DNA from: an uncultured Lachnospiraceae bacterium
GTDB taxonomy: Bacteria; Bacillota; Clostridia; Lachnospirales; Lachnospiraceae
Direction of reading: 5' to 3'
NCBI GenBank assembly: GCA_910579615.1
Contig: CAJTUA010000002.1
Coordinates: 162,503 to 226,502 of the forward strand
DNA: 64,000 nt
Part shown: positions 24,917-33,364 of the stretch, in pieces
Position numbering within the stretch: the stretch's first letter is position 1
Layout: each line of letters opens with the position of its first letter
Made by a program: the position numbers and the translations under genes
The notes under the pieces: model-generated
Database searches by the model: none
Seen by the model: the letters and a program-made list of their open reading frames with translations, nothing else
Told to the model about the DNA's origin: nothing

Positions 24917-24939
24917 AAGTGCAAGATATGAAGTGCGGG

Positions 24940-24978
24940 AAGGGTGCTTGGCCAAAGTTTGGCAAGTGCCCTTTTTTT
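24940..24978 (+). terminator. Rho-independent terminator after the Ig-like gene pair
   Basis: A stem GGGTGCTTGG.../...GCAAGTGCCC with two G-T pairs is followed by seven T residues. Confidence 0.8.
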
Positions 24979-25001
24979 GCGCAGGGGCGCGAATGGAATT
25001 A

Positions 25002-25045
25002 CAGGAGGGTTCTGCGGTATGTAAAAGTATTGCAGAACCCTCCTG
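25002..25045. terminator. Hairpin downstream of the small membrane protein gene
   Basis: A 14-bp perfect stem CAGGAGGGTTCTGC/GCAGAACCCTCCTG has a 16-nt loop. It lies just after the minus-strand stop at 25052. The T-tract is weak on both strands, so it may stabilise the 3' end rather than terminate. Confidence 0.55.
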
Positions 25046-25051
25046 GTTGTT

Positions 25052-25189
25052 TTACTCTTCTTCATCGTCCTCCTCTACTGCAACCGCCGCCGATGCCGTG
25101 GTGATTGTAATTGCAACGGAAATTACTGCGACGATGATGCAAAGAAGAATAATCAATGCAAGTATAATCAGTCCGGTAGAATCGTTCAT
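25052..25189 (-). CDS. Small single-pass membrane protein (45 residues)
   Basis: A short gene encodes MNDSTGLIILALIILLCII and continues as a hydrophobic helix (about residues 6-34) ending in an acidic tail (EEDDEEE). AGGAGG lies 11 nt before the ATG, and a dedicated leader with two copies of the structured element and a -10 (minus TATACT at 25437-25442) precedes it, so I judge it real. A hairpin follows the stop. I do not recognise a family. The single helix with a charged tail suggests a membrane-localised regulator or small subunit of a larger complex. Confidence 0.65.
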   Translation of the reverse strand: MNDSTGLIILALIILLCIIVAVISVAITITTASAAVAVEEDDEEE

Positions 25190-25207
25190 TTGAATTTAGT
25201 CCTCCTA

Positions 25208-25420
25208 TTTAAAGTTCCGCATATTCCCTCCCACCACCCAGAAGCGGCAGAAGGATTTCTGTCCGCTCCGCTCCCATAAATCCTTCTGGGGTGCTGTCCG
25301 GGAATATGCTGTTTTAAAGTTCCGCATATTCCCTCCCACCACCCAGAAGCGGCAGAAGGATTTCTGTCCGCTCCGCTCCCATAAATCCTTGTGGGGTGCT
25401 GTCCGGGAATATGCTGTTTT
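25208..25420 (-). ncRNA. GGA/GGA-loop leader elements, tandem copies B and C
   Basis: Two direct copies of a 105-bp unit (offset 105) differ at one base. Read on minus, each has an outer stem GCATATTCCC/GGGAATATGC (10 bp) and a middle stem CACCC/GGGTG. The long hairpin AGAAGGATTTATG/CAGAAATCCTTCT (12 of 13 paired) has the 13-nt tip GGAGC-GGA-GCGGA. The second copy ends in GGAACTTTAAATAGGAGG, the ribosome site of the 45-residue membrane protein gene. Confidence 0.8.
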
Positions 25421-25436
25421 TGGTCAATTTACCCAT

Positions 25437-25442
25437 AGTATA
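25437..25442 (-). promoter_or_regulatory. Extended -10 promoter ahead of tandem elements B and C
   Basis: Minus-strand TGTTATACT is an extended -10; no good -35 is seen. Transcription would begin a few bases before the first element copy. Confidence 0.45.
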
Positions 25443-25534
25443 ACATAAAATCCCGAAACAGGGAACAGTTAAATTTATAATTTTTAAAATAATTTCCGCG
25501 GCAGTACATTTTTACATTGCCAGAGCGCCCCATT

Positions 25535-27229
25535 TTACAAAGCTTCATCAAAAAATGCTGTTACAAAAACCGCAGGTGAATTCCAGTAAATCGTTACTTC
25601 ATTCAGGGAATAACATCCATACTCGTCCACATAGCATTTCATTGGCGGTGTGCCTGCAGGGATGAGGCGTCTGCCCGGCTCGTCGGAAGGGCGGGCATTC
25701 GGACCGCCAGAGACAAAGCCTGGAATTGGCTCGTCGATGCCGTCCGCAAAAACGGTTCGCATATGCGGACGGCGGCAGGAGCGCGCACCGAAACCCGTCA
25801 CGTAACTATAGCCAAGTGCGTTGCAGCCGAGCAGGTAGTGGAGCTGTGCTAAGGCAGCCTCGCGGTAATCGGAATTTCCCGTAAACAGGTAGCCGAGGAT
25901 GAGCAGGATACCGTTGTTCATCAGTGTCATATTGCTGCCCCAGTGATAATCGTGCTCCGACATTGCTGCCGGGTAGGCGCTCTGCGTCGTCAGAAAAAGA
26001 CAGTGGTCGGCGGCGGTGAGGAAGTCCTTGCGGATGCGCTCGCGCACGGCGTGCATGTCCTGTGTGGCAGGGAGTATTTTGCTGTTTCTAAATTCCCCCT
26101 GTGCCGACGGTACAAAGTATTTCCCGTCCAGGGAAATTCCCGCAAAAACCGGATTGAAATAAAAGGAAAGCGCGCCAAAACCGCCTGTTGCGGCGTAGCC
26201 GAGCGCTGTCTTTGAGAAGTCCTCCTGATATAAGGAAAGGAAGACCTCAAGGAAGCGTTTTTCCCCGGTGAGAGAAAAAAGCTCCGCAGCCGCCCAAAAA
26301 CGCTCGTCACGGTCGGAGGAATCCCCGTATTCCCCGGTTCCGCTACCAGGTGGATTGGTAAAAGCGATAAATTCCGGATGCTCCTGCAAAAAATCCCACG
26401 AAAGCAGAGCAGCCGCCTTAAGCTTGTCGGCAAACTTTGCATCGTATGGGGCATAGATGCGTGAGGCAAGCGCGGTTATGGCTGCAAAAGCCGCAGTGGC
26501 AGGCGTAGCCACAGCGTAGGCAAGCAGCGGCGCGGTATCGCATTCCGGCATGATAAACGGCGCATGGCGCCATGTACTTACCTTGTGGAAGACACCGCCG
26601 TCAGCGCGCTGCATTTTTAAGAGCCAGGTAAGCTCATAACGGCATTCGTTCAGCAAATCCGGCGTGCCATTGCCGCTTTCCGGGATGTTGAGGTGGTCAG
26701 GAAAGCGGTCGGGAAATAACGAAAAGGCATAGAGCAGATGCGCGAGTGCTGTTGCCGCCGCCGTGACATAACGGCCATAGTCCCCTGCATCATGCCAGCC
26801 GCCGGAAAGCTCTATCTGCACGGAAGGGTTGTCCCAGAGGGCGGCAGGCGCGTGGTGGCAGCAGGCGTGGGCAAATTGACCGGCGTGTTTTGCGGTGAGC
26901 GCACAGCCGCAGCGCTGGAAATAGTAGCTGCGGATCAGGGCGATTTTTAAATTGTGGTAGGCATTCTTTTGGATGGCAAAAGGCTCAGAAACAATATTCC
27001 CTATATGCAGGGTATATTCGCCTGCTGCCCGGAAATCGGAAAAATCTGCCCGGTATGTAATATCGCCGGAAGCAGCGTCTGGTTTTCCGTCATGAAAAGG
27101 CTTTAAAACCCCCTCAAATACCATTTTCCCGGTTTGGCGCTCGCACAGGCAAAAAGTGTCGGCATGATGTGTGGTTATGGCGAGCTTTTTGGCATCTGGC
27201 AGATAGCCGACCTGATTAAAATATATCAT
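25535..27229 (-). CDS. Glycoside hydrolase family 9 enzyme, no signal peptide
   Basis: Predicted endo/exo-acting beta-glucan (cello-oligosaccharide) hydrolase. The 564-residue protein has an N-terminal Ig-like CelD-type domain (IYFNQVGYLPDAKKLAI, residues 2-18, to about 90) and a GH9 (alpha/alpha)6 catalytic domain with GGWHDAGDYGRYVTA near 143-157 (nucleophile-activating Asp pair). SEHDYHWGSNMTLMNNGILL lies near 432, and YGCYSLNEVTIYWNSP near 541 carries the catalytic-acid Glu. GGAGGGAGG lies before the ATG at 27229. There is no signal peptide or carbohydrate-binding module, so it probably acts in the cytoplasm on imported oligosaccharides. No sugar transporter is adjacent. Confidence 0.9.
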   Translation of the reverse strand: MIYFNQVGYLPDAKKLAITTHHADTFCLCERQTGKMVFEGVLKPFHDGKPDAASGDITYRADFSDFRAAGEYTLHIGNIVSEPFAIQKNAYHNLKIALIRSYYFQRCGCALTAKHAGQFAHACCHHAPAALWDNPSVQIELSGGWHDAGDYGRYVTAAATALAHLLYAFSLFPDRFPDHLNIPESGNGTPDLLNECRYELTWLLKMQRADGGVFHKVSTWRHAPFIMPECDTAPLLAYAVATPATAAFAAITALASRIYAPYDAKFADKLKAAALLSWDFLQEHPEFIAFTNPPGSGTGEYGDSSDRDERFWAAAELFSLTGEKRFLEVFLSLYQEDFSKTALGYAATGGFGALSFYFNPVFAGISLDGKYFVPSAQGEFRNSKILPATQDMHAVRERIRKDFLTAADHCLFLTTQSAYPAAMSEHDYHWGSNMTLMNNGILLILGYLFTGNSDYREAALAQLHYLLGCNALGYSYVTGFGARSCRRPHMRTVFADGIDEPIPGFVSGGPNARPSDEPGRRLIPAGTPPMKCYVDEYGCYSLNEVTIYWNSPAVFVTAFFDEAL

Positions 27230-27544
27230 AGGATTATCCCTCCCTCCTGATGTGATAAACGCTGTTTTCCAAAGTGTGATATGAGGTATTTTAACATCGG
27301 TGTCCATGGAAGAAAATGGAGAAAAATAGCCTGACGATGTATTATCCTGTTATAAGGCAGGGCTTGACTTTTTTCGTCTTCTATGTATAATAAATTATGA
27401 TGCGAAAGCAGCGGAAAAATTTAAAATCAGCCAAAAAATAGAAACGGTGCCAGAAAAGATTTTGGGGGGCAAAGCGGGTGAAATCTTTCCCGTGGAAGGG
27501 AGCTGTGGAAGTTTTTTGTAGAACTTGAAATGGGAGAATTATAT
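27230..27544. other. Divergent region between GH9 and histidine kinase genes
   Basis: About 315 nt without a supported gene. It contains the plus-strand promoter at 27364-27391 and a long leader (about 150 nt) before the kinase start. Confidence 0.5.
27364..27391 (+). promoter_or_regulatory. Sigma-A-type promoter of the hybrid kinase-hemerythrin operon
   Basis: TTGACT (27364-27369), a 16-bp spacer, then TATAAT (27386-27391). Confidence 0.75.
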
Positions 27545-30082
27545 ATGGTAAAGAATGCGAAAAAATTTTTACTGATAAGTTTTTCGGTGTTGGCAGTGGT
27601 TTGTGTGGTTATATTTGAACTGGTATCCACGAAAATAGATGAGAGCAGCAGAACAGCAATCAACGAGGTCGCCGAGATTTATATGACGGCGATGGCAAAG
27701 CAGACACAGCAGAAGTTTGATGCGGTTGTGGATTTGCAGATTATGGAGATGAAAGGGATTCTCGAGCGCCATCCGCCGGAAACGCAGGTGTATGGGGAGG
27801 AGATGCTAGAGCAGCTCGCCCTAAGCGCCCAGGTCCGCAGTTTTTCCTATCTGGGACTTTATTCGGAAGACGGGGAATACCAGACGGTATATGGCGAAAA
27901 TGTGGAATATCAGGACGAAAGTACTTTTAAGAATGTGTTAAATGACAGCCGGTTAAGAGTATTTTCCGGGATTAACGAAAGAGGGGAGAGGCAGCTTTGT
28001 ATGCTGACCGATGCGGCTTATCCGATGCAGAATGGGGTTCACAGCGCGTTCATGGTTGCGGCGGTGCCGATGGAATATCTTGAGAGGGTTCTTGCCTTAG
28101 ATGAGGAGGACAATCTTATGTATTCCTTTATCATCCGGAAGAATGGTACATATGTTGTAAGAACAAGGCAGGACAATTATTTTGAGCATATTTCGGAGAT
28201 GTTTAGGGAAAACGGCGGGAAAACGGCGGAGGAATATGCGGAGGAACTGCAGAATGCAATCAGTGAAAATAAAGATTATTCCACGGTCGTGCGGGGGGCG
28301 GATGGGAAATTCCAGTCGCTGCTGTGCACGCATCTGCCGAATTCAGAATGGTATCTGATTTCTGTTATGCCGTTTGGGACACTGGATGGGATTATGGAGA
28401 ATCTGGACACCGGGCGGCAGAATACCATTATGGCTGCGGCGCTTATTATCCTGGCGGGTCTTCTTCTGATATTTATTTTGTATTACCGGATGTCGCAGCA
28501 GCAAATCCGTGAGCTTGACCGTGCGCGCAGGGAGGCAACCAAGGCGAACAAGGCAAAGAGTGAATTCCTTTCAAGTATGAGCCATGATATCCGCACGCCG
28601 ATGAATGGGATTGTCGGGATGACGGCGATAGCGATGGCAAATATTGATGATATGGCGCGCGTGAAGGACTGCCTGTCAAAAATTACACTCTCAAGCAGGC
28701 ATCTGCTGGGTTTGATTAACGATGTGCTTGATATGTCAAAAATCGAGAGCGGGAAGCTGTCACTGAATTTCAGCCAGGTTTCCCTGTGTGAGACGATGGA
28801 AAGCATTGTAAATATTGTGCAGCCGCAGGTAAAGGCAAGGCAGCAGCATTTCGATATTTTTATCCAGAATATTTATGCGGAGGATGTATACTGTGACAGC
28901 ATCCGCTTAAATCAGGTGCTCATCAATCTTTTGTCCAATGCGATTAAGTTCACCTCGGAGGGCGGCAGGATTAATGTGTATCTGGGGCAGGAGGCATCGC
29001 CGGTCGGGGAAAATTATGTCAGATGCCATTTTAGGGTGAAGGACAATGGCATCGGGATGACGGAGGAGTTCCAGAAAAAGATTTTTGAGACGTTTACAAG
29101 GGAAGAAAAAGCGCAGGTGGACAAGACAGAGGGAACAGGGCTTGGAATGGCAATTACGAAAGCAATCGTGGATGTCATGAACGGTACCATAGAGCTTCAC
29201 AGTGAACCGGGCAAGGGCAGTGAGTTCCATATCACGCTTGATTTTGAAAAGGCAACGCTTAAGGAGGAGGAAATGGTTCTTCCGCCGTGGAAGATGCTCG
29301 TTGTGGACAATAACAAGGAGCTGTGCCTGAGTGTGGTTTCCTCCCTGAAGGAAATCGGAGTGTCCGCGGATTGGGCGACGGACGGAAAAACGGCGGTGGA
29401 GATGGTCCGGCAGCGTCACTTAAAAGGGGATGACTATGAAGTGGTGCTTCTGGACTGGAAAATGCCGGGTATGGATGGCCTGCAAACCGCAAAAGAAATG
29501 CGCAAGCATTTGGGCGAACAAGTACCGATTCTGATTATTTCGGCATATGATTGGAGTGATATCGAAGAAGAGGCGAAGAAAGTTGGCATCCATGGCTTTA
29601 TCTCCAAGCCTCTGTTTAAATCAAACCTCTTTCTTGGCCTGAGCAAGTATCTGATGAATGCGCCTGACATAAAGACGGAGAAGCTTGTGGATGGCAGGGA
29701 CTTTGCGGGAAAGCGGATTTTGCTAGCGGAGGACAATGACCTGAACTGGGAAATTGCGCAGGAGATTCTTTCAGAGGAGGGTTTTGCACTTGAGAGGGCG
29801 GAAAACGGTAAAATCTGCGTGGAGAAGTTTGAACAGTCAGAACCGGGAACTTACGACCTCATCCTGATGGATATCCGTATGCCTGTGATGAGCGGTTATG
29901 ATGCGGCGAAGGCCATCCGTGCATTAGAACGCCCGGATAGGAACCTGCCGATTCTTGCGATGACAGCGGACGCTTTTTCGGATGATATCCAACACTGCCT
30001 TGCCTGTGGTATGAACGAGCATATTGCCAAGCCGATTGATATTGGCAGGCTGACGCAGATTTTGAAAAAATACTTAAAGTAA
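27545..30082 (+). CDS. Hybrid sensor histidine kinase with dCache-like sensor and two receiver domains
   Basis: The 845-residue signalling protein has a membrane segment at about 8-27 (FLLISFSVLAVVCVVIFELV), an extracellular dCache-like sensor (about 30-295) and a second membrane segment at about 298-318 (TIMAAALIILAGLLLIFILYY). The kinase core follows: phospho-acceptor FLSSMSHDIRTPMNG near 342-356, NAIKFTS near 464, DNGIGM and GTGLGMAI. Two receivers come next, the first with LLDWKMPGMDG (Asp near 636) and the second with LMDIRMPVMSG (Asp near 774). No output domain is present. GGGAG precedes this ATG; 27530 is a weaker start. It is the first gene of a pair with a hemerythrin. Confidence 0.92.
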   Translation: MVKNAKKFLLISFSVLAVVCVVIFELVSTKIDESSRTAINEVAEIYMTAMAKQTQQKFDAVVDLQIMEMKGILERHPPETQVYGEEMLEQLALSAQVRSFSYLGLYSEDGEYQTVYGENVEYQDESTFKNVLNDSRLRVFSGINERGERQLCMLTDAAYPMQNGVHSAFMVAAVPMEYLERVLALDEEDNLMYSFIIRKNGTYVVRTRQDNYFEHISEMFRENGGKTAEEYAEELQNAISENKDYSTVVRGADGKFQSLLCTHLPNSEWYLISVMPFGTLDGIMENLDTGRQNTIMAAALIILAGLLLIFILYYRMSQQQIRELDRARREATKANKAKSEFLSSMSHDIRTPMNGIVGMTAIAMANIDDMARVKDCLSKITLSSRHLLGLINDVLDMSKIESGKLSLNFSQVSLCETMESIVNIVQPQVKARQQHFDIFIQNIYAEDVYCDSIRLNQVLINLLSNAIKFTSEGGRINVYLGQEASPVGENYVRCHFRVKDNGIGMTEEFQKKIFETFTREEKAQVDKTEGTGLGMAITKAIVDVMNGTIELHSEPGKGSEFHITLDFEKATLKEEEMVLPPWKMLVVDNNKELCLSVVSSLKEIGVSADWATDGKTAVEMVRQRHLKGDDYEVVLLDWKMPGMDGLQTAKEMRKHLGEQVPILIISAYDWSDIEEEAKKVGIHGFISKPLFKSNLFLGLSKYLMNAPDIKTEKLVDGRDFAGKRILLAEDNDLNWEIAQEILSEEGFALERAENGKICVEKFEQSEPGTYDLILMDIRMPVMSGYDAAKAIRALERPDRNLPILAMTADAFSDDIQHCLACGMNEHIAKPIDIGRLTQILKKYLK

Positions 30083-30108
30083 AAAAGACTTTGGAAGGGA
30101 GCTTGAAC

Positions 30109-30993
30109 ATGGAAGAAATAAAATGGAATGACAGGTTTAATCTCGGGGTGGATTTTATTGACCAGGCGCATCAAAACCTTTTTTCTATTGTTAACAAGCT
30201 GGTTGCACTCAACGAGGAGGCCGACAAACAGCCGTATGCCTGCAGGGAGGGAATCAAATATTTCAAAAGCTATACACTAAAGCACTTTGCGGAAGAAGAA
30301 GCATACATGCAGGAGATTGACTATAAAGGCTACAAGAGACATAAGCGAATTCACGAAAAAATGTGCAACAAGACACTTCCGGAATTGGAACAGGAGATGG
30401 AGACGGAGAACTTTTCCGAGGAGTCGGTGCAGCATTTTATGGGAGTCTGCATCGGCTGGCTGAATGCGCACATCATGGTGGAAGACCGCGCAATCGCGCA
30501 GAAAAGCGAGAGCAATTTGGTTTACAACGTTCCGGGGGATGAGGTTGCCACGCTTGAAAAAGCGATAGGGCAGGTCATGAAAAAATTATTCCAGATTGAT
30601 GCGAAGCTGGTCAGCGCGCATTATGTCGGGGAGAACTTTTATCCGGGGTTTAAATTATGCTACCGCATCAGTTACCGCACGGCGGCGGGTACCCTGCTGC
30701 AGGTGTTTTTCATTTATGAAGACAGGCAGATGCTAAAGCAGATCGGTGATATTTTAGGGCGGCCGCTGACGAAGGTTGACAAGACAACACTTTATGCGGT
30801 CAAGGTCATTTCGGAGAAATTTATGAATGAGATTAAGACGTATTTTCCGGTGACCGATGGATATCACCGGGAAAAGACAGAAGTGATTTCTTTTGAACAG
30901 TTTGCGCGGATGTTCCGTTTAGAGGACCTGGGCTACAGCCTGCTTTTTAGGACAGGGAATTATGAGCATTTTGCGTTTTGTATACGTTTATAG
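30109..30993 (+). CDS. Bacteriohemerythrin fused to a CheX-like domain
   Basis: The 294-residue protein has an N-terminal hemerythrin four-helix bundle (WNDRFNLGVDFIDQAHQNLF, HFAEEEAYM, HKRIHEKM and WLNAHIMVEDRAI: the His/Glu/Asp di-iron ligands are all visible within residues 1-125). It binds O2 reversibly. The second half (about 145-295) has a mixed fold with ILGRPLTKVDKTTLYAVKVISEKFMNEI, similar in layout to CheX/CheC phosphatase domains; that match is tentative. GGAAGGGAGC precedes the ATG at 30109, 26 nt after the hybrid kinase. Probably an oxygen input or output arm of that kinase pathway in an anaerobe. A terminator follows. Confidence 0.85.
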   Translation: MEEIKWNDRFNLGVDFIDQAHQNLFSIVNKLVALNEEADKQPYACREGIKYFKSYTLKHFAEEEAYMQEIDYKGYKRHKRIHEKMCNKTLPELEQEMETENFSEESVQHFMGVCIGWLNAHIMVEDRAIAQKSESNLVYNVPGDEVATLEKAIGQVMKKLFQIDAKLVSAHYVGENFYPGFKLCYRISYRTAAGTLLQVFFIYEDRQMLKQIGDILGRPLTKVDKTTLYAVKVISEKFMNEIKTYFPVTDGYHREKTEVISFEQFARMFRLEDLGYSLLFRTGNYEHFAFCIRL

Positions 30994-31083
30994 CATGGAA
31001 ATGCTTGTCGCCCGTGAAACGGCATGTAGGTTTGCGTGGGGAAGAACGAAAGACGGAGCGTGCCGCAAAATGCATAAAATAAA

Positions 31084-31134
31084 AGGCGCGGAACAAAAAC
31101 ATTGAAAAGAATGGATTTTGTTCCGCGCTTTTTG
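31084..31134 (+). terminator. Rho-independent terminator after the hemerythrin gene
   Basis: GCGCGGAACAAAA pairs with TTTTGTTCCGCGC around a loop with an inner CATT/AATG pairing, followed by five T residues. Confidence 0.88.
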
Positions 31135-31147
31135 GTTTATGCCTCAG

Positions 31148-31182
31148 ACAAAAAATGATGACTTTCCGAAGAAAATCATCAT
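31148..31182 (-). terminator. Rho-independent terminator of tRNA-Leu
   Basis: On minus a 12-bp stem ATGATGATTTTC/GAAAGTCATCAT with a TTCG loop is followed by T residues, just downstream of the tRNA. Confidence 0.88.
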
Positions 31183-31190
31183 TCACCGAA

Positions 31191-31273
31191 TGCGGAAAAA
31201 GGGACTTGAACCCTCACGGTGTAGCACCACATGATCCTTAGTCATGCCTGTCTGCCAATTCCAGCATTTCCGC
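31191..31273 (-). tRNA. tRNA-Leu, anticodon AAG
   Basis: An 83-nt class II tRNA. The acceptor stem is GCGGAAA/TTTCCGC with discriminator A, and the anticodon stem is CATGA/TCATG around the loop CTAAGGA (anticodon AAG, G37). The long variable arm has a GGTG/CACC stem, and the T arm reads GAGGG-TTCAAGT-CCCTT. The 3' CCA is not encoded. A34 is unusual in bacteria outside tRNA-Arg(ACG). Confidence 0.95.
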
Positions 31274-31533
31274 ATGTCATTCGCTTTATATCGCGAACAC
31301 GAGTTATATTATACACAATTCTGGGAGAATGTCAAGCACTTTTTTGAAAAAAGTTGAAGTTCGTTGAAACTAATATCAGGAAAGTCGGAAAAAGGTGAAA
31401 ACTGCGTGCAAAATTTGTTTAAATTACTACTTCCATACTTTGGGTTTCCATGATAAAATATGACAGGATACGAAATTTTGTACATACATTGATTTGGACA
31501 ATGGCACCTATCATGAAGAATGCGAGGTAAAAA

Positions 31534-33321
31534 ATGGAGACAATTGCGAGGATACTTCCCCTGCTTGCCGGTATTGGTATGTTTCTTTATGGAATGAATC
31601 TGATGGCTTCCTCCATCGAAAAGCTGGCGGGAGCAAAGTTGGAGAAAACGATGGAGCGCTTTACGGATAACCGATGGAAAGGGCTGGCACTTGGTACAGG
31701 TGTGACGGCGGTTATCCAGTCATCGGCGGCGACCTCCATCACGATGATTGGTTTTGTCAATGCGGGTATTATGACGCTGAAGCAGACAATTCCGGTCATC
31801 TGGGGCGCAAACATTGGTTCGACAGCGACGGGGCAAATCCTGCGTCTTGGCGACCTGAACGGTGGAGGGGCTTTTCTTTCTATCCTGAAGCCGTCTTCCT
31901 TTGCACCAATCTTTATTGTGGTTGGGGCTTTTATCATGCTTTTATCCAAAAAACGTAAATCAAAGAATATTTCCAACCTCCTGATTGGCTTCGGCATCCT
32001 GTTCTGGGGCATGACGACGATGGAGGAGACGTTTGCGCCGCTCAAGGACTATCCGGAGTTCCAGGAGATGTTTACTTCATTTAAGAATCCTCTTATCGGG
32101 ATTTTGGTCGGCTTGTTTCTGACGGCGGTCATCCAGAGTTCTTCCGCGTCCGTCGGTATCCTGCAGGCGCTCTCGGCAAGCGGTTCCATTACGGTAGCGA
32201 CGGCATTCCCGATTCTGCTCGGCCAGAACATCGGCAAATGTGTTCCGGTGGTGCTTGCGAGCATCGGGAACAATAAGGACGCAAAGCGCGCGTCCATGTG
32301 TTACCTGTTTTTTAACATATTTAGCCTTCTCCTGTTCGGTGTCGGCGTGTACGGGCTGAATGCGATATTTGATTTTGCGGCGATGGACAATGTGGTTAAC
32401 CGCGGTGACATTGCGATGATACACACGGGAATCAACCTGATTGCGGCGCTCGTGCTGATGCCTTTTGTAAACCAGTACGACCGGATGTTACACAGGCTGG
32501 TTAAGGACGGCGGTGATGTGAGGGAAAAGCGCACGCTCGACTGTCTGGATGACGCGTTCTTAAAAAACCCGCAGGTCGCAATGGAGCAGTGCCGTAAGGT
32601 ATTGTTTGATATGTGTAATGTCGTGAAGGAAAATGCGGCGATTGTCTCAGAGATGGTATTGGGCGGCTACAATGAAAAAGCGCTTGCACTTATGCGGGTG
32701 GGCGAGGACTTTCTGGACAAGAGCGAAGCGGGCATCAATGCCTATATGGTCAATGTTACATACCACACGATGACGGAGGAGGATTCGCACCTGGCGACGG
32801 AGATTTTGCAGTCGGTCAGCGATTTGGAGCGCATCGGTGATTACTGCGTGAACCTGTCGGAAACGGCGGAATATATGTTTGAGAATAAGGCGAGCTTTAC
32901 GCCGGAGGCGAAAGGGGAGCTTGAAGTGCTCTTTGACGCAATCCGCAATGTGATAGATTTGATGGTGGAAGCATACAAGACGAATGACCCGGACAAGATT
33001 GCATACGTTGAGCCGATGGAGGAGGTCATCGACGATATTGTGGACCGCATGAAAAGCAACCACATCATGCGCCTGCGCAACGGTGCGTGTACGGCGGACA
33101 ATGGCATTACGTTCACGGAAATCTTAACGAACACGGAGCGTATTTCTGACCATTGCTCCAATATCGCGATTTATCTGATGCAGAAGCTGACGGTGAACAA
33201 GTCCTTTGACCGTAAGGTATACCAGGACGAGCTGCACAAGGGGGTTGACCCGAGATACCGGAAGTATATTGATATGTATAAGAAGGAGTACCTTGACCGG
33301 ATTGCGTGTTTGAATGGGTGA
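31534..33321 (+). CDS. Na/Pi cotransporter family protein with PhoU-like C-terminal domain
   Basis: The 595-residue membrane protein has an N-terminal NptA-type sodium:phosphate transport domain with two inverted QSS repeats (TAVIQSSAATSITMIGF near 55-71 and TAVIQSSSASVGILQAL near 194-210) within about eight to ten membrane segments (to about 320). A C-terminal PhoU-like helical domain (about 345-575) shows SDLERIGDYCVNLSE near 429 and TNTERISDHCSNIAI near 532, the two E-R-x-x-D metal motifs. Likely takes up or exports phosphate and is tuned by its own PhoU domain. GAGGTAAAA precedes the ATG. Monocistronic. Confidence 0.92.
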   Translation: METIARILPLLAGIGMFLYGMNLMASSIEKLAGAKLEKTMERFTDNRWKGLALGTGVTAVIQSSAATSITMIGFVNAGIMTLKQTIPVIWGANIGSTATGQILRLGDLNGGGAFLSILKPSSFAPIFIVVGAFIMLLSKKRKSKNISNLLIGFGILFWGMTTMEETFAPLKDYPEFQEMFTSFKNPLIGILVGLFLTAVIQSSSASVGILQALSASGSITVATAFPILLGQNIGKCVPVVLASIGNNKDAKRASMCYLFFNIFSLLLFGVGVYGLNAIFDFAAMDNVVNRGDIAMIHTGINLIAALVLMPFVNQYDRMLHRLVKDGGDVREKRTLDCLDDAFLKNPQVAMEQCRKVLFDMCNVVKENAAIVSEMVLGGYNEKALALMRVGEDFLDKSEAGINAYMVNVTYHTMTEEDSHLATEILQSVSDLERIGDYCVNLSETAEYMFENKASFTPEAKGELEVLFDAIRNVIDLMVEAYKTNDPDKIAYVEPMEEVIDDIVDRMKSNHIMRLRNGACTADNGITFTEILTNTERISDHCSNIAIYLMQKLTVNKSFDRKVYQDELHKGVDPRYRKYIDMYKKEYLDRIACLNG

Positions 33322-33364
33322 GGCGGGTGGTTTTTCATTCTGGTAACATGTTGGGACCACAGGC

